Shown piece by piece: positions 36,901 to 48,096 of a stretch of 64,000 bases of DNA (its first letter is position 1; every line of letters starts with the position of its first letter). The notes under the pieces are model-generated. The model saw nothing but the letters and a program-made list of their open reading frames with translations, had not been told where the DNA came from and did not search any database. The position numbers and the translations under genes are program-made. Source of the DNA: Episyrphus balteatus (taxonomy: Eukaryota > Arthropoda > Insecta > Diptera > Syrphidae); contig NC_079134.1 of assembly GCF_945859705.1 (NCBI RefSeq), positions 159,251,718-159,315,717 of the forward strand, in the 5' to 3' direction.

Positions 36901-38824
36901 TATTTACTTGATTTATTTTACTTTCTTCCCTACTTTTACTTGTTTATTGGCGATACAAAAAATTCAAATTTTCCAGTAGACACTCTGCACTAGAATCTAA
37001 CCTAATATAAAAATAAAGCTTGTTTACACTACTTTGAACTATATAAGATAAATTTTACAGAAAATATCACTTTTGCTTTACTTCGAAAAAAAAATTTTTT
37101 AAGGAAAAATAATGGATTTTACATTGTCTTCTTCACTTAGACTTGCTTGTTTCATCTTAAGCACTTAATACAGTTTATTTACACTTTTTTACTTCAATAT
37201 TATTACTTTTGAAATGATGTCTTTTTATCTATTTTGCAGTAATTTTTCATAATAACTAATGGAACCAATATTTGAAGATTGAAGTAAAAGTTACTTTTCA
37301 TTTAAAATTTACACAGTTTGTAGAACAGACAATTTTTCGTATCCTACTTTTATAAGTCTGCAAGTCGTTTTTTTCATATCTTTTCTATAACTGGCCTGAG
37401 AGTACATTTGACACTATTTTTATTAATTTTACAGCCTAATTAAGGAATCTATATCGTTTTTGTTTTAACATACAATAATTTTCTGAATCAAACTCGATTG
37501 TTTAAAATGAGTCTAAGACTAAAATATATTTTATTTACTTCTGATAACATCCTTTCGCAGATGTCTGCACAATAAGAAAAGTTTTCAATTTAAGGACTAC
37601 CTAATTCTTCATTTTCTGGATCGTTTCACCATATTTAAAGCGTAAAAAAAAAACTGATAAAGCAGAAAAGGAGTGTAAAATCGAGTAAAAAAACTAAAAT
37701 TCATTCAAACAAGCAAATGGTTAAAAAAAAAATATTTTCTATGTAGAATGATGTAAATTAATTAAGTAGAATAATGCAAACATTTTAAAAAATAATCTTA
37801 AGACGATTTATCATCAATAAAAAAAATAATTCTATTTTTAAGTATTTTATCATTTTACCAGTTTTTTTTTACGTAAGTTTTGGTTTTTGTAAGTCTTTTT
37901 TTACCTAAATGTATAAACTTTTACAGCAGATAAGGATCGTAAATCACCTGTTTTAATTAATAGTGCCTTTTTCTTAAAAAGAAATTTTACTTTTAAACTT
38001 TTTTTACCATTCAGATTTTACATACATAAACTGGCATTTTTAAATTATTGGCAGAGGGTCTATACCACTTTTATAATAAATTGTACATCCATTCTTCCCT
38101 CCACAGTAGTTTATATCGATTTAAAAAATATCAATTCAAAAATTTAATGGTTTTTACACGATTTTACACCATTATTATAATTACTTATGTACATCATTCT
38201 ACACACAAAAGATTTTCAAAAATTTTCTTCTTCGGCTATTTGGATCTTATTTTTTTTTACTTTACTTGATTTTATTTTCTTTACTTGATCTTGTAAGTCC
38301 TTGCAGGATAAACTAAGGAAGGTGCATCATTTTTAAGTTAAATTATTTTTTTTCTTGAGAAAACATTTAAATTTTGATTCAGTTGACATCATTCAAACAA
38401 CAATTTACACCAGTTTACACTGCAAATAAAGCAATTTTGTATATTTGTACACCTCTTTGACACTCTTAAAATAAATTTAACATATTTACATCTATTTAAC
38501 TTTTTTTTTTTAGCAGTATTCTATTAAATCAACGTAATTTTACACGTTTTAAAAATAGTTTACACCATTTTTTACGCTCAGTTTTCTACGCGTAAAAAAT
38601 CATGATAAAAATCGAATTTCTCAATTTTTTTTTTTGCATTTGGCATTGCTGGTTATACACCTTTCGCATGCCCCCTCCCCAGAGTCTCACTATTTTCTAT
38701 CCTCAAAAAATAAACTGTACAACACAGCGTGAAATGAAATTCCACATCATAAAAAATCATCATTAGTAAAAGAAAAAACAAAAAAAAAACTGAAACTACA
38801 ACATAGAAAAACATGCACTCTTAC
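33933..38824. other. Rest of sei intron A-B
   Basis: Outside the dispersed repeat at 34455-34580 there is no gene. From about 36470 to 38620 short TTTTACAC/TTTACTT phrases recur at irregular spacing, as in a very degenerate low-complexity repeat. Confidence 0.5.
34455..34580. repeat. Dispersed repeat, copy 2
   Basis: Inverted relative of 11391-11503, similar over about 110 bp with scattered mismatches. Just upstream, at 34147-34175, is an isolated terminal repeat CACTAGCCCAAAAACTAAAG preceded by TA, related to the ends of the foldback at 44067-44991, so this stretch is a graveyard of old transposons. Confidence 0.65.
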
Positions 38825-39055
38825 CGTTTTTGCGATAGTAGAGGATCTCGAAATGCTTCTCGTAGCCCTTGACAAGTGCCTCTCTAATTAGGTTAACGGC
38901 CATTTGTGATGTCATTGGCCCATGGAGGAACTCTGTTGTACTAGATTGTTGCATTACCTCGGCTCTTGGAAAGCCGGTCATTTTGCAAAAGCCATCCGAA
39001 CACCAAATGATATGATTAGTGTCTGATTGAGCATTGGCGACAAGGAAACTTCGAT
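38825..39055 (-). CDS. sei: sei exon A: Erg-type K+ channel, first half of PAS domain
   Basis: Internal coding exon of 231 nt. The acceptor is a TTTACAG before 39055 and the donor is GTAAGA after 38825. It opens with two bases of a split codon, gives 76 codons and ends in phase 1. The translation includes SFLVANAQ, IIWCSDGFCKMTGFPRAEVMQ, FLHGP and HFEILYYRKN. This is the PAS-fold pattern of Erg/KCNH2 channels (compare CGYSRAEVMQ and FLHGP in human ERG). In the family the N-terminal PAS domain binds the gating machinery and slows deactivation; the protein sits in the plasma membrane of neurons and muscle. The G of the last split codon joins GA of exon B to give Gly, so the reading continues as RKNG-TKFLCSE. 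Upstream coding sequence (start codon, PAS cap) was not found in the window. Confidence 0.93.
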
Positions 39056-40457
39056 CTGTAAATAATAATTATAATAAAGAAAGATATAGAGTCATTATCT
39101 AGTCTAGGTAAGATGAATAAATTATTTATTTTATATAAAAGCAAACAAGAAGGATAAAGGACCCATAACCACCACACAACACCAAAACGAACATATGTGT
39201 CGTCTGTATACACAAGGACATCAGGAGGACATTATTTTAATTGAATAGATAACTCCTGTTGCTGTGGGAATTTCGGTCGGTCGGATGATGGTTCTAGTAG
39301 GTGGGTGTGCAAGGACCTCTATCTGTGATGAGCAGTCGTTGTCGTCGTGACCACTTAGACAAATTGAATTAACCCTTAATTGACTCAAAGTCACCCAATT
39401 GCATGCCACATTGAGTCATATTGTTAATTTAGTTTTTAGTAAATGAAAACGTCTATATCATTGAAGGAACGAGAATGGAAAGGGGAAAGATGTAAGTTGT
39501 AGGAGGATGTGATGTCAGTTGTGTTTGTTTGGCGCTGGCTGGTTTTTAGGGGTTGCAGTATATTGTGTAGGGGTAATTAACATCGTTTAATTGCCGATCA
39601 ATTACACTTGACTTGGGGGATGGTGGCGGCGGTCGGTGGTGTATAGGACATTGTCATTTCTCACGTAAATAAATTACCGATTTTACCTGGGTCTATTACC
39701 AACACGTTATGTTATAGGTTAAAGAAAAGAATAGACAATGGAAGAGAGAATGAGAGAGAGAGAGGGATATAGGAAAAAGTGTGGGTGGACACCTGTAACT
39801 GACAGCGATTACGAGAAAAGGAAGAGTAATTGACAAATTAGGGTCAACTTAGTGAACTTTGATTGAAGACAGGAAACGGATCAAATTATGTCAATAAATT
39901 AATTAATTATATGAAAGCAAAGGATATACTGAAAATAATGAACAATAGGTAGAGGACGATATTATCGCATCACGTGATCTTTTAAATGTTTTAAAAGGTT
40001 TTATTCAACTATGTGTTACATTTTTATGTAAAAGCTCATTATTTTTTGATTAAGAATATTATTATCAGTGTTTTAAAAACACTTTTATATTATTCAATTC
40101 GGGGTAGCATCACAAAAATGATTCAAAAAATGTTGGCATGATATTGGTTGAATCGACTTATTTCAACCTCTAGATATGATATAAAAAAAAAAAATAATTA
40201 AGAGCAAAAAATATTCTGTTTCGAGTTTTGAAGATTTATAATGTAACAGGTTTTACGTTAGTAATATGGAACTAATAACAAAGATGCTAAAAGGAAAACT
40301 TATGTTTTTTGAGATATGTATTGGGCGACTTTATGTTGCACATATTTTGTTGCAAATTTAGATTTCACCAAATTAAACAAATTTATTCATATGAAACTAT
40401 GTTTCGAGGTATTTTTTATTAAACGATGTAATAAAACCAAAATTAAAATAAATTGAC
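39056..40457. other. Intron or upstream region before exon A
   Basis: Less AT-rich at 39220-39720, with a (GA)n run at about 39748-39765. No coding sequence seen. Possible regulatory DNA, unproven. Confidence 0.45.
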
Positions 40458-40725
40458 CGTCCAAAACGCGTCCGAAACGAGTCCAACCAGTGCCCAAAAA
40501 GCTTCCCAAACGCGCCCAAATGCGTCCGAAACCCATTGAAAACGCGTCCAAAACGAGTCCAAAACAAGTCTAAAACGCGTCAAAAACGCGTCTTAAACGC
40601 GTCCAAAACGCGTCCAAAACGCGTCCAAAACGCGTCTAAAACGCGTCCAAAGCGCGTCTAAAATGCGTCCAAAACGTGTCTGAAATGCGTCCAAAACGCG
40701 TCCGAAACGCGTCTAAAACGCGTAC
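40458..40725. repeat. 11-bp CpG-rich minisatellite (ACGCGTCCAAA)
   Basis: About two dozen copies of ACGCGTCCAAA and close variants (TCTAAAACGCG, ACGAGTCC, ATGCGTCC). Each carries the MluI-type core ACGCGT, so this is a sharp CpG-rich island in an AT-rich intron. Copies in the middle are most uniform; the left edge is degenerate. Confidence 0.93.
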
Positions 40726-42109
40726 GAGTTTTATCATTTTATATGGTGACTTAGAATTTAATGGAGAGTGAATAAATTGGGACTAAGTTTAGTTTTCAAA
40801 AAATGAAATTTTTAACAATTCATATTTTTGCGTGAAATCCACAAAAATGTAGGAAATAAAGTCAAGGAAAATTTTGCAATCACACACGTTATTCTTTTTA
40901 TTTATTTTTAATAATTTTCCTTTTTATGTATTTTTTTGGTGTCCCGATTTGTCCCGACTTTTAAGACCTACTGTCCCGACATTAATAAAATTTTATCTGG
41001 CAGCCCTCTAGTCTACAGTCATTGAAATTGTTGTCATCTAATTTGCGACTGAATAATCGCGCGATCAAAATCGCATGTGTGCTCCTAGCCTTAGTGTTAA
41101 AATTTAAAAATTTGTTCTTAAAGTATTTATTTTGGGATTGTGTCCATCTTATTATGTTATTTGAAACATTATTTAGATATAGGTATTCTAAGAAACAAAT
41201 TTTAGTTCACTAAAGAAAAGTAATTTTTAAATTCTATGAAAAAATAGACTAACTTTTTACCTTTAATTAACTTTCTATATTGGTTATTGATTAAAAAAGT
41301 TCAAAGTCTATTTTCCAATCAAATCAAATGTCTATTTCAAACTTTTTCTACTTCTCTTCATCAGTCACCTCACATCATGAAAAATGTTCAACTTTTATTT
41401 CAGTCATAAATTTTAATTTATTTCTATGATTAAATTTGTTCTTTTTTTTTTTGTAACATACCTTACCAACCTTCCACAATCGAAATAGAAAACAAAAAAA
41501 TAGGAAAAAAAAAAATCATATATATTGGATGTTCTCTTTCATGTTTTTAAACCATAGGTACATTTTTATTAGCACTCTCCAACCCCAACAACGACAATAA
41601 CTACCGTCAATTTGAACATTGTCCTTGTGGTTCAATAAAACATATGACTATGACCTATCTCCTTCCATCTGTGCATCTATCTACTTCATTATACAGCCTC
41701 TGAGTATTATTCATAGTTCACCGCAGCCGTGCCGCCACTGCGCCTCCGGAGATGACTTTATTAAATTCCAAATACTGTAAATTGAAAGGAGCAAACTATC
41801 TAGCGGCGGTAAAAAGGGTTTTTTGTTAGAAGAATTGGAAAACATGTTCATCACTTTAGCTTGACGATGACAAGCAACCAACGACACGACGAAAGGATAT
41901 GAGAACACCATTCTTGGGCTTGGACAAAAAAAAAAAAACCATACCGGGATACCTCATGTAGCAGAGGTTATTACTTTGAAGAAGGACCCTTCGTTGCTTA
42001 TTGTGGTTGAAAAAAGTATGGTTGCCAGGTGTGGAGAAATATTTTTTTTTTTAAATTTTTTTAAAAAGGCTTTTAATAAAATGAAACAAGGACGAAACTA
42101 TGACTTAAA
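40726..42109. other. No gene recognised
   Basis: AT-rich; only chance frames. Confidence 0.5.
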
Positions 42110-42810
42110 AGGGAGACGGACAGAATCCCGAAATCCAAAATCCAGAAAGACCAAAATCCAGAAAACCCTAAATCCCGAAAATCCCAAATCCCGAAAACCC
42201 AAACACCCGAAAACCCAGAATCCCGAAAAACCAAAATCCCGAAAACCCAAAATCCAGAAAGGCCAAAATCCCGAAAAAAAAAACAAAAATAATAAAAAAC
42301 TCTTCAAAACTGTGTTTCACTGAAATTTTAACTGAAACATAAAATTAAAACCAATTAAAAACAATTTAAACATACAATTATTATAAGTTAAATATTAAAA
42401 CTCATAATTCTTTTGATTTTAGTTCAACGATTTTCCAACTTAACTCAATCATTACAAAACACTGCTGAAATCACAATAAGAACTTGAAATCATGTTAAAA
42501 CGAGATATTATCGGAACCATAAACTTATATTGTTTTTTACGTAATAACACCTTAATTACACACTTAGGATTGTTTTCGAAACCGAAATCCCGAAAAATTA
42601 TATTAAATGAAAAATATGCGCAAATTTTTCATTTTATATAATTTTTCGGGATTTCGGGATCCCATTCGGGATTTTGGGTTTTCGGGATTCTGGGTTTTCG
42701 GGTTTTGGGTTTTCGGGATTTTGGGTTTTCGGTATTTTGGGTTTTCGTGATTTGGGGTTTTCGGGATTTCTGTTTTCGGGATTTCTGTTTTCGGGATTTT
42801 GTCCCCAATC
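42110..42810. mobile_element. Foldback element with tandem-repeat arms
   Basis: The left arm (42118-42280) is a tandem array of AATCCCGAAAACCC-like units and the right arm (42640-42808) its reverse complement (TTTTCGGGATTTTGGG). The middle is an AT-rich spacer with a second hairpin at 42583-42658. Ends have weak mirror similarity (ACTTAAAAGGGAG and GACTTAAAAATAAG). Inverted repeats made of short tandem units are the hallmark of Foldback (FB)-type transposons of flies. No transposase here. The Asn-Pro-Glu and Lys-rich frames are by-products. Confidence 0.8.
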
Positions 42811-44066
42811 CGACTTAAAAATAAGTTCGAAAACTGACAAGTTCACTTCAAGATAAATGGTTTCTTCAGATTTTTTTTTACAAGTTCAAGTTTAAAGCGG
42901 TTTTAAAAGTTGTTTTTTTCTTGGTAGACGAAAACATCAAAGTTTGAAATTTATTGAGCTTCAAAAAGTGCTTTGAGCTAGTAAAAAGAAAAACAAAGTG
43001 GCAACCATGATTTAAACTGCGATGTTTGTCATCCAAGTTAGATTTTTTTCTACCCCAGTTGTTACGGTGACAATAATATTTTTCATTGCTCATCTCGAAC
43101 CGGCCGAGAGTACAATTTTTTTTTTTTTCATTTTCCAACAACAATGTCAAATTACAACCCAACAAGAGCAGAGTAGTAGAATACAAAAAAAAAAGAAAAA
43201 AAAAAATTGGGTAGTTTCAGGCTTTCCGTCAGGTTATGTTCTTTAAATGAAGACTTGTCATCGTCGGACAAAAAATATTTCCCTCAATCTTGTAACATAT
43301 ACCATGGCAAAACGTCAAAATGATGTTTATCGCGAGTGTATATTGTTCTCAACTCGACGATGACGACGACGATGGTGTTGTTGTTGTTGTTGATGAAGCT
43401 GGCAGTGAGACTTTTAGATACCCCATATACAAGTGAGGGTGATTGCGAATAAGTTTTTGTTGTTGTTCGTTTGGATGAGGTACTTTAGTTTAGGAAAGAG
43501 AGGATGAAGTAGGGTCAGTCATCCTTTCAACTAAATATTCTAGCTTGCAGTTATCATTAGGGAGTTTTTCATCATAAAGCCGTCAGAAGTTCCACTTTAA
43601 ACGGAAAGCTACGTGAATAGTTTTGAAAAGTTTGTTGTTGTTGTTGTTAGTTTTATTTTGCTGCTATATGCATTCTAGTTGTGGAAAACTAAATTACAAG
43701 TGACGTTCACTCCCAGACAGAGTATTATAAATGGCGAGGAATGAAATCCGTAAGGGATTATAATTTTCTGTGCCATGAGATGAATTTTGATTTAGAAATG
43801 TTTTTATTTTTTTTTTTTGTAATTTTTATGTCTGGTCCTTGGAGTTCAAACTTAAATATTTTTGTCTTTTTTAAGTGCGTAAAATAGTTTATTTTTACTT
43901 GAAAGAATCAAAAAGTCAAGATTTAACTTTGAAAACAATTGTTTAAATTGTTAGGTACTTGTTATTTTTGATCGATTTTGTCTAACTTTAGCTAAAAAAA
44001 TGTTTTCGGGAATCTATCACATAAAATGCAAAATAGATAACGAAAAAGATGCTCTCTCGCTATATA
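42811..44066. other. No gene recognised
   Basis: Holds GTT/GAC trinucleotide runs at 43355-43396 and 43628-43650; otherwise plain. Confidence 0.5.
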
Positions 44067-44991
44067 CACTAGCCCAAAAAATTAAGGGAACAAAAAAAAA
44101 TCGTCATTTTTTTAGTGATTTTCGATAGGCTGTATCTCAGTAAAAAATGATCGCATCATGACAAAATAAAAAGCATGTGAAAGCTCTATTCTTCTAGTTT
44201 TAGGATTAAATGTTAAAATATTTTCTTTCTGACGGTAAAATAGCTAAACTGTTGCAAATGTTCAAAAACCAACATTTTCCAATTTTTTTTTCGTTTTTTC
44301 TGTTCTCCTAAGAAAGTGAGAAAATTTTTTCTGATAAAATGAGTATTATTTTTAGAAAGGCTATTTATTTGGCTTTAAGATTCATTTTGTTTCAAACGTC
44401 TAGGATTTTTTTTAGACTGCAATATCAGTCATCAAACCAAAAACCATACTTTTGACTTTGACTTTCAATATCTCAATAACGGATAACTGTACAGAACATT
44501 CAAGGACACATTTAAAAACTTCATTTAATTCTCTACAAAGAAATTAAGTTTGCTTTGTTAAACAAAATGTTTTCTTATTTTTGAGATTAATTTAGAAAAG
44601 CTATCAAAATAGGCATTTTTACGGTTTTTTAGAAAATGTACCGCTATTTTATTTCTATGGGCGATAAGATTGAACTGAGGCTTAATTATTGAAGCCTAAT
44701 ATACCTGTAATTAGTATGCAAAGTTTCAGACTTATTCATCGAGCAGTTTTTCTGTTGTGAGGGTTTGAACTTTTGACATGAAATAAAACACCATATTTCT
44801 GCAGGTCTAAATGACTTACTTCTTGTTAGAAAGAAAATATTTTAACATTAAATCCTTAAACTAGAAGAATAGAGCTTTCACATGCTTTTTATTTTGTCAT
44901 GATGCGATCATTTTTTACTGAGATACAGCCTATTGAAAATCACTAAAAAAATGACGATTATTTTTTGTTCCCTTAATTTTTTGGGCTAGTG
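44067..44991. mobile_element. TA-flanked non-autonomous foldback transposon, 925 bp
   Basis: Terminal repeats of about 170 bp begin CACTAGCCCAAAAAATTAAG, with TA directly outside both ends (44065-44066, 44992-44993), as in Tc1/mariner elements. Interior AT-rich without coding frame. Arms match closely (for example AAAGCATGTGAAAGCTCTAT at 44171-44190 and its complement near 44868-44887). A lone end of the same type lies at 34147. Confidence 0.88.
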
Positions 44992-45114
44992 TAAAATTTA
45001 TATTCTAACATGCAACGGAAAAGGAAACTAGTTGAGATCATCCACTACCGAAAACTCTCTTTTTTTAAATCGTTGCTTCTTAACAAATATAAATTTTCCA
45101 AAAATTAATTTGGT

Positions 45115-45666
45115 ATATCATGCTGAATATAATACTGAGTTAAGAATCTCAAGTGTTGAAAATTTCTTACAAATTTTTGGTAATCCGGTTGTAATTTTTT
45201 GTATCAAATTGGGAATTTCTTTTAGTCATTTTTCAGTGAACTGATTACACAGCTCCTTAAAAGAAAAAAAATACAGCCTATTTTAAACCTTAATTGAAAT
45301 GGTTCACTGTGGTGTATGTGTAACATTTTGTTTCTATCAAAGAACATTCTTGTAAATTATTTATAAATTATTTGCTATTGATTTTGAAATCTTTAATTAT
45401 CCAATTTTGGTTATTAGAAATTTTTTTAGGAATCAAAGCTTTTAATTATTTTCTTTAAACATGATATAGGTATACAATTATGATATTTTTGCTCCCATGC
45501 ACAAAATAAATTATATGTTATAAAATATTCAAAGAAATTCTTTTTGAAAACCCAAACAAGAAACATGTACTAACAATAAATTAATCTTCTCTTATACTGG
45601 ATTAATTTTACTTTATTTAACACATAATAATTCGAATAACAGGCAATATATTGTTATAATATTATA
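45115..45666 (+). repeat. Outer inverted arm, left
   Basis: Homologous in reverse orientation to 62878-63400 (for example AATCCGGTTGTA, ATGGTTCACTGTGGTGTATG, TAACATTTTGTTTCTAT, TTTAATTATCCAA). Divergence is substantial, so this pair is old. It stops exactly at a TA followed by GGGGAG (45665-45672). Confidence 0.78.
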
Positions 45667-46671
45667 GGGGAGTATGGGCCGAAGTTATAAACGATTTATG
45701 TCATTAAGGTACAACAAATAGAAAATTTCTTAAAAATTAAATCATATATTTCTTCCTCCTTTATATGATTTAAACAAGTTGTATATGGATGCAAAATTCA
45801 TAGGAAAATAAATTATAGCCTAAAGGTTTCGGTTAATCAAAACAAAAATTTTCATAGTAAGGTTTGGTAAAAATGTTTCATTTATCACAGGTATCAAGAA
45901 ATTAAGAATTAAAGATGTCCGTCAAGTTAGCATTACCATTTTCGAATTTCGAAAATCTAATGATGCAGTTAATTTTTTGATGCCGGGTACAAAGGGGTTA
46001 AGTAAAAAAAATCTATTATCGGATTTTTATTGGACTTCAGTCAGTTTTTTTTCTCCTTCGTTTGGTTCTATCGCTATAGCTCTAGCGGATCTCCTTCCGT
46101 TAGAAATGATTCGGTACAAAGGGTTTAAGTCAAAAATTTTTTAAATTGTATGGTACTAAGGGCGTAAGTTGACTTAACTCCTTTGTTTTTGCATTCATTT
46201 GTAATTTTTAAATAAAAAAACTGATCCTAAAGCGTTAAGTCAAGAGGAAGAAAAAAAAACGAAAAGCGATTTTTCTACTGTATTATATTATTTCAAAAAG
46301 AATTTTCACATTTGGTAATTAATCACATTAGTATTTCCAACTTTCTTTTATAAATTAAACCTTGTTATCAATGTCAACAAAGATTTTTCTTGACTTAACA
46401 CCTTTGGACCAAGTTTATTTTTGAAGACTAAATGGCTCTAAAGTGTTAAGTCAACACAATTTTTTTTTTTAAACGGTAATTTTCTGGTCAACAGCATAAA
46501 TATGGATATTAAAATATATCTCATAAATGATGTTTCTGCATCATTACTTTTTAAAAATAATAATATTCAGATTTACAAACAAAAATTGAAACTTCAATTT
46601 CATTTTCCTCAAAACTACATTTTCTGACTTATTATTATTATTATTATTATTATTTCCACCTAAACAGTTAA

Positions 46672-47290
46672 TCTGGTATACCACGTCGGAAACAAAAAAA
46701 GAAGACAAATCGGACGTGTACCAGATTAACTGTTTAGGTGGAAATAATACTTGTTCAAAAGTCTATATTGGAACATCGAAACAAAAACTTAAAAACAGGA
46801 TATCCGGACATAAATCAGATGTGAGAACCGGTAACTCACAAAAAACGGCACTAGCTATGCATTGTTTAGAAGAAGACCACAGGCCAGATTTTGATAATGT
46901 AAAAATCTTACAACAAGAAAATCATTATTCTAAACGTATGTTGTTAGAAATGCTACACATTCAAAAGAACGAAAATGTTGTCAACAGAAGATCGGGCTGC
47001 GATGGTCTTAGTATTATATACAGTCATTTAGCTAAAAGTTAAATAACCTCACTTATGTATTTTTATTGCTAAATTTTGAGTTTGTTTTCATTTTAAATTT
47101 TTGATTATTTTGTTAAAATCATAAATTATTTTGTTTTAATCAAATATTGTTTATATTTTGTAAGTTTTCCAAATTTGTTATTTATAAATTTTATTAATTC
47201 TTTAAAATTTTTACCTAAAGGCCTGATGAAGGGGATAACCATCCCTGAAACGTTGCGCCAAAAAATAAAAGAATAAAATTGACTTTAAGT
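46672..47290 (+). pseudogene. Penelope-like retroelement fragment: GIY-YIG endonuclease and 3' UTR
   Basis: The frame is open from about 46676 to TAA at 47042: TSETKKEDKSDVYQINC, then SKVYIGTSKQKLKNRISGHK (the GIY-YIG core, with Y-IG and the R-H-K motif), TALAMHCLEEDH and KRMLLEMLHIQKN with the catalytic Glu. This is the C-terminal endonuclease of Penelope-like elements; the reverse transcriptase is missing, so the copy is 5'-truncated. The 3' UTR has a hammerhead-like core and ends near 47290 in an A-rich tail. At its 5' edge the first coding bases are duplicated in inverted orientation (46648-46684 against 46712-46748). Confidence 0.88.
47223..47260 (+). ncRNA. Hammerhead-ribozyme-like motif in Penelope 3' UTR
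   Basis: CTGATGA, then a stem AGGG...CCCT around a 9-nt loop, then GAAA (47223-47250), the exact core order of a hammerhead ribozyme. Penelope-like elements are known to carry such motifs. A proper stem III and the cleavage triplet could not be placed, so it may be a degenerate or inactive copy. Confidence 0.5.
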
Positions 47291-47489
47291 CTACAATAAA
47301 AAAATTATTTTAAATATTAAAAATTTATACTACATACAAGAGATAAAAAATACTTTCAAAAATCAAATCACTGTTCTGTATTAAATGCCATAGACAACTC
47401 TTGGTCAAGTTGTTCCATTGAGCTTGAGAAGTGTTCCAAATCGATAATTTACAGCATATCATTGGATTTCAAACACAATTGAATCATTT

Positions 47490-48096
47490 ATTTGCAAAAC
47501 ATGATAAGTCCATGGTTTTAAATTTTTCAGGAGAAGAAAAAAACGTTCTATTTTCTTTTGATATGCGTAGAAAAATTTATAAAAAATATATTCTGTAGAA
47601 CTCTTGCCTAGCTACAAAATACCGTTTCGTTTTTAATTTTTGGAGCGATAGCTCAAAAGATAAAAAATAAAAACGCTTTTGGACTTATCATACTTTGAAA
47701 ATAAACGGATGTGAAATTAGTTTTTAAATGGATATGCAATTTTGCTTTTAGCCCCAGTCTATCAAACAATTGTATTTGAGAATAAAATACAATGTCCGGA
47801 CTAATTATTTAACTTTAAAGTAGCTTTAAACTTAAGATTTTCAGCCATTAATCTAATATACCATTTACACAAAAAGAAGCTGTTGTTTATTTTCAAAAGA
47901 TGATAAGTTCAGGACTTATTCTTTTTTTGATACTAAAAAAATATTTCGCGTAGCTGTAAAATCGGATATAGATGGAGTAGATACTTCATATTTTAAAGAC
48001 AGACGTGGTTATCCCTGGAGTACAAATTTAGTCAAAAAAACGAATTTTGAAAAAAAGTGGACTTATCATGTTTTGCAAATAAATGGTTCAATTGGC
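47490..48096. repeat. Nested foldback with four alternating copies
   Basis: CAATTGAATCATTTATTTGC with AAAACATGATAAGTCCA at the left is matched by its complement at 48058-48096. Two further diverged copies lie inside, in opposite orientation to each other (about 47672-47703 and 47887-47925). The region can fold as a hairpin within a hairpin. No coding capacity. Confidence 0.75.

Noticed and set aside
36031..36993. Plus-strand frames of about 90-110 codons with Phe/Tyr-rich sequence
   Set aside because: Composition-driven in a TTTACAC-rich region; no exon signals or family resemblance.
40458..40725. Possible CRISPR-like or telomeric array
   Set aside because: Period is 11 bp with no unique spacers, in a eukaryotic intron; a minisatellite explains it. 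The TTTTCGGG-type array at 42640 is likewise not telomeric because it is inverted and internal.
42098..42846. Repetitive peptides rich in Asn-Pro-Glu or Gly-Phe-Arg-Asp
   Set aside because: Translations of the short tandem repeat in foldback arms, present on both strands.
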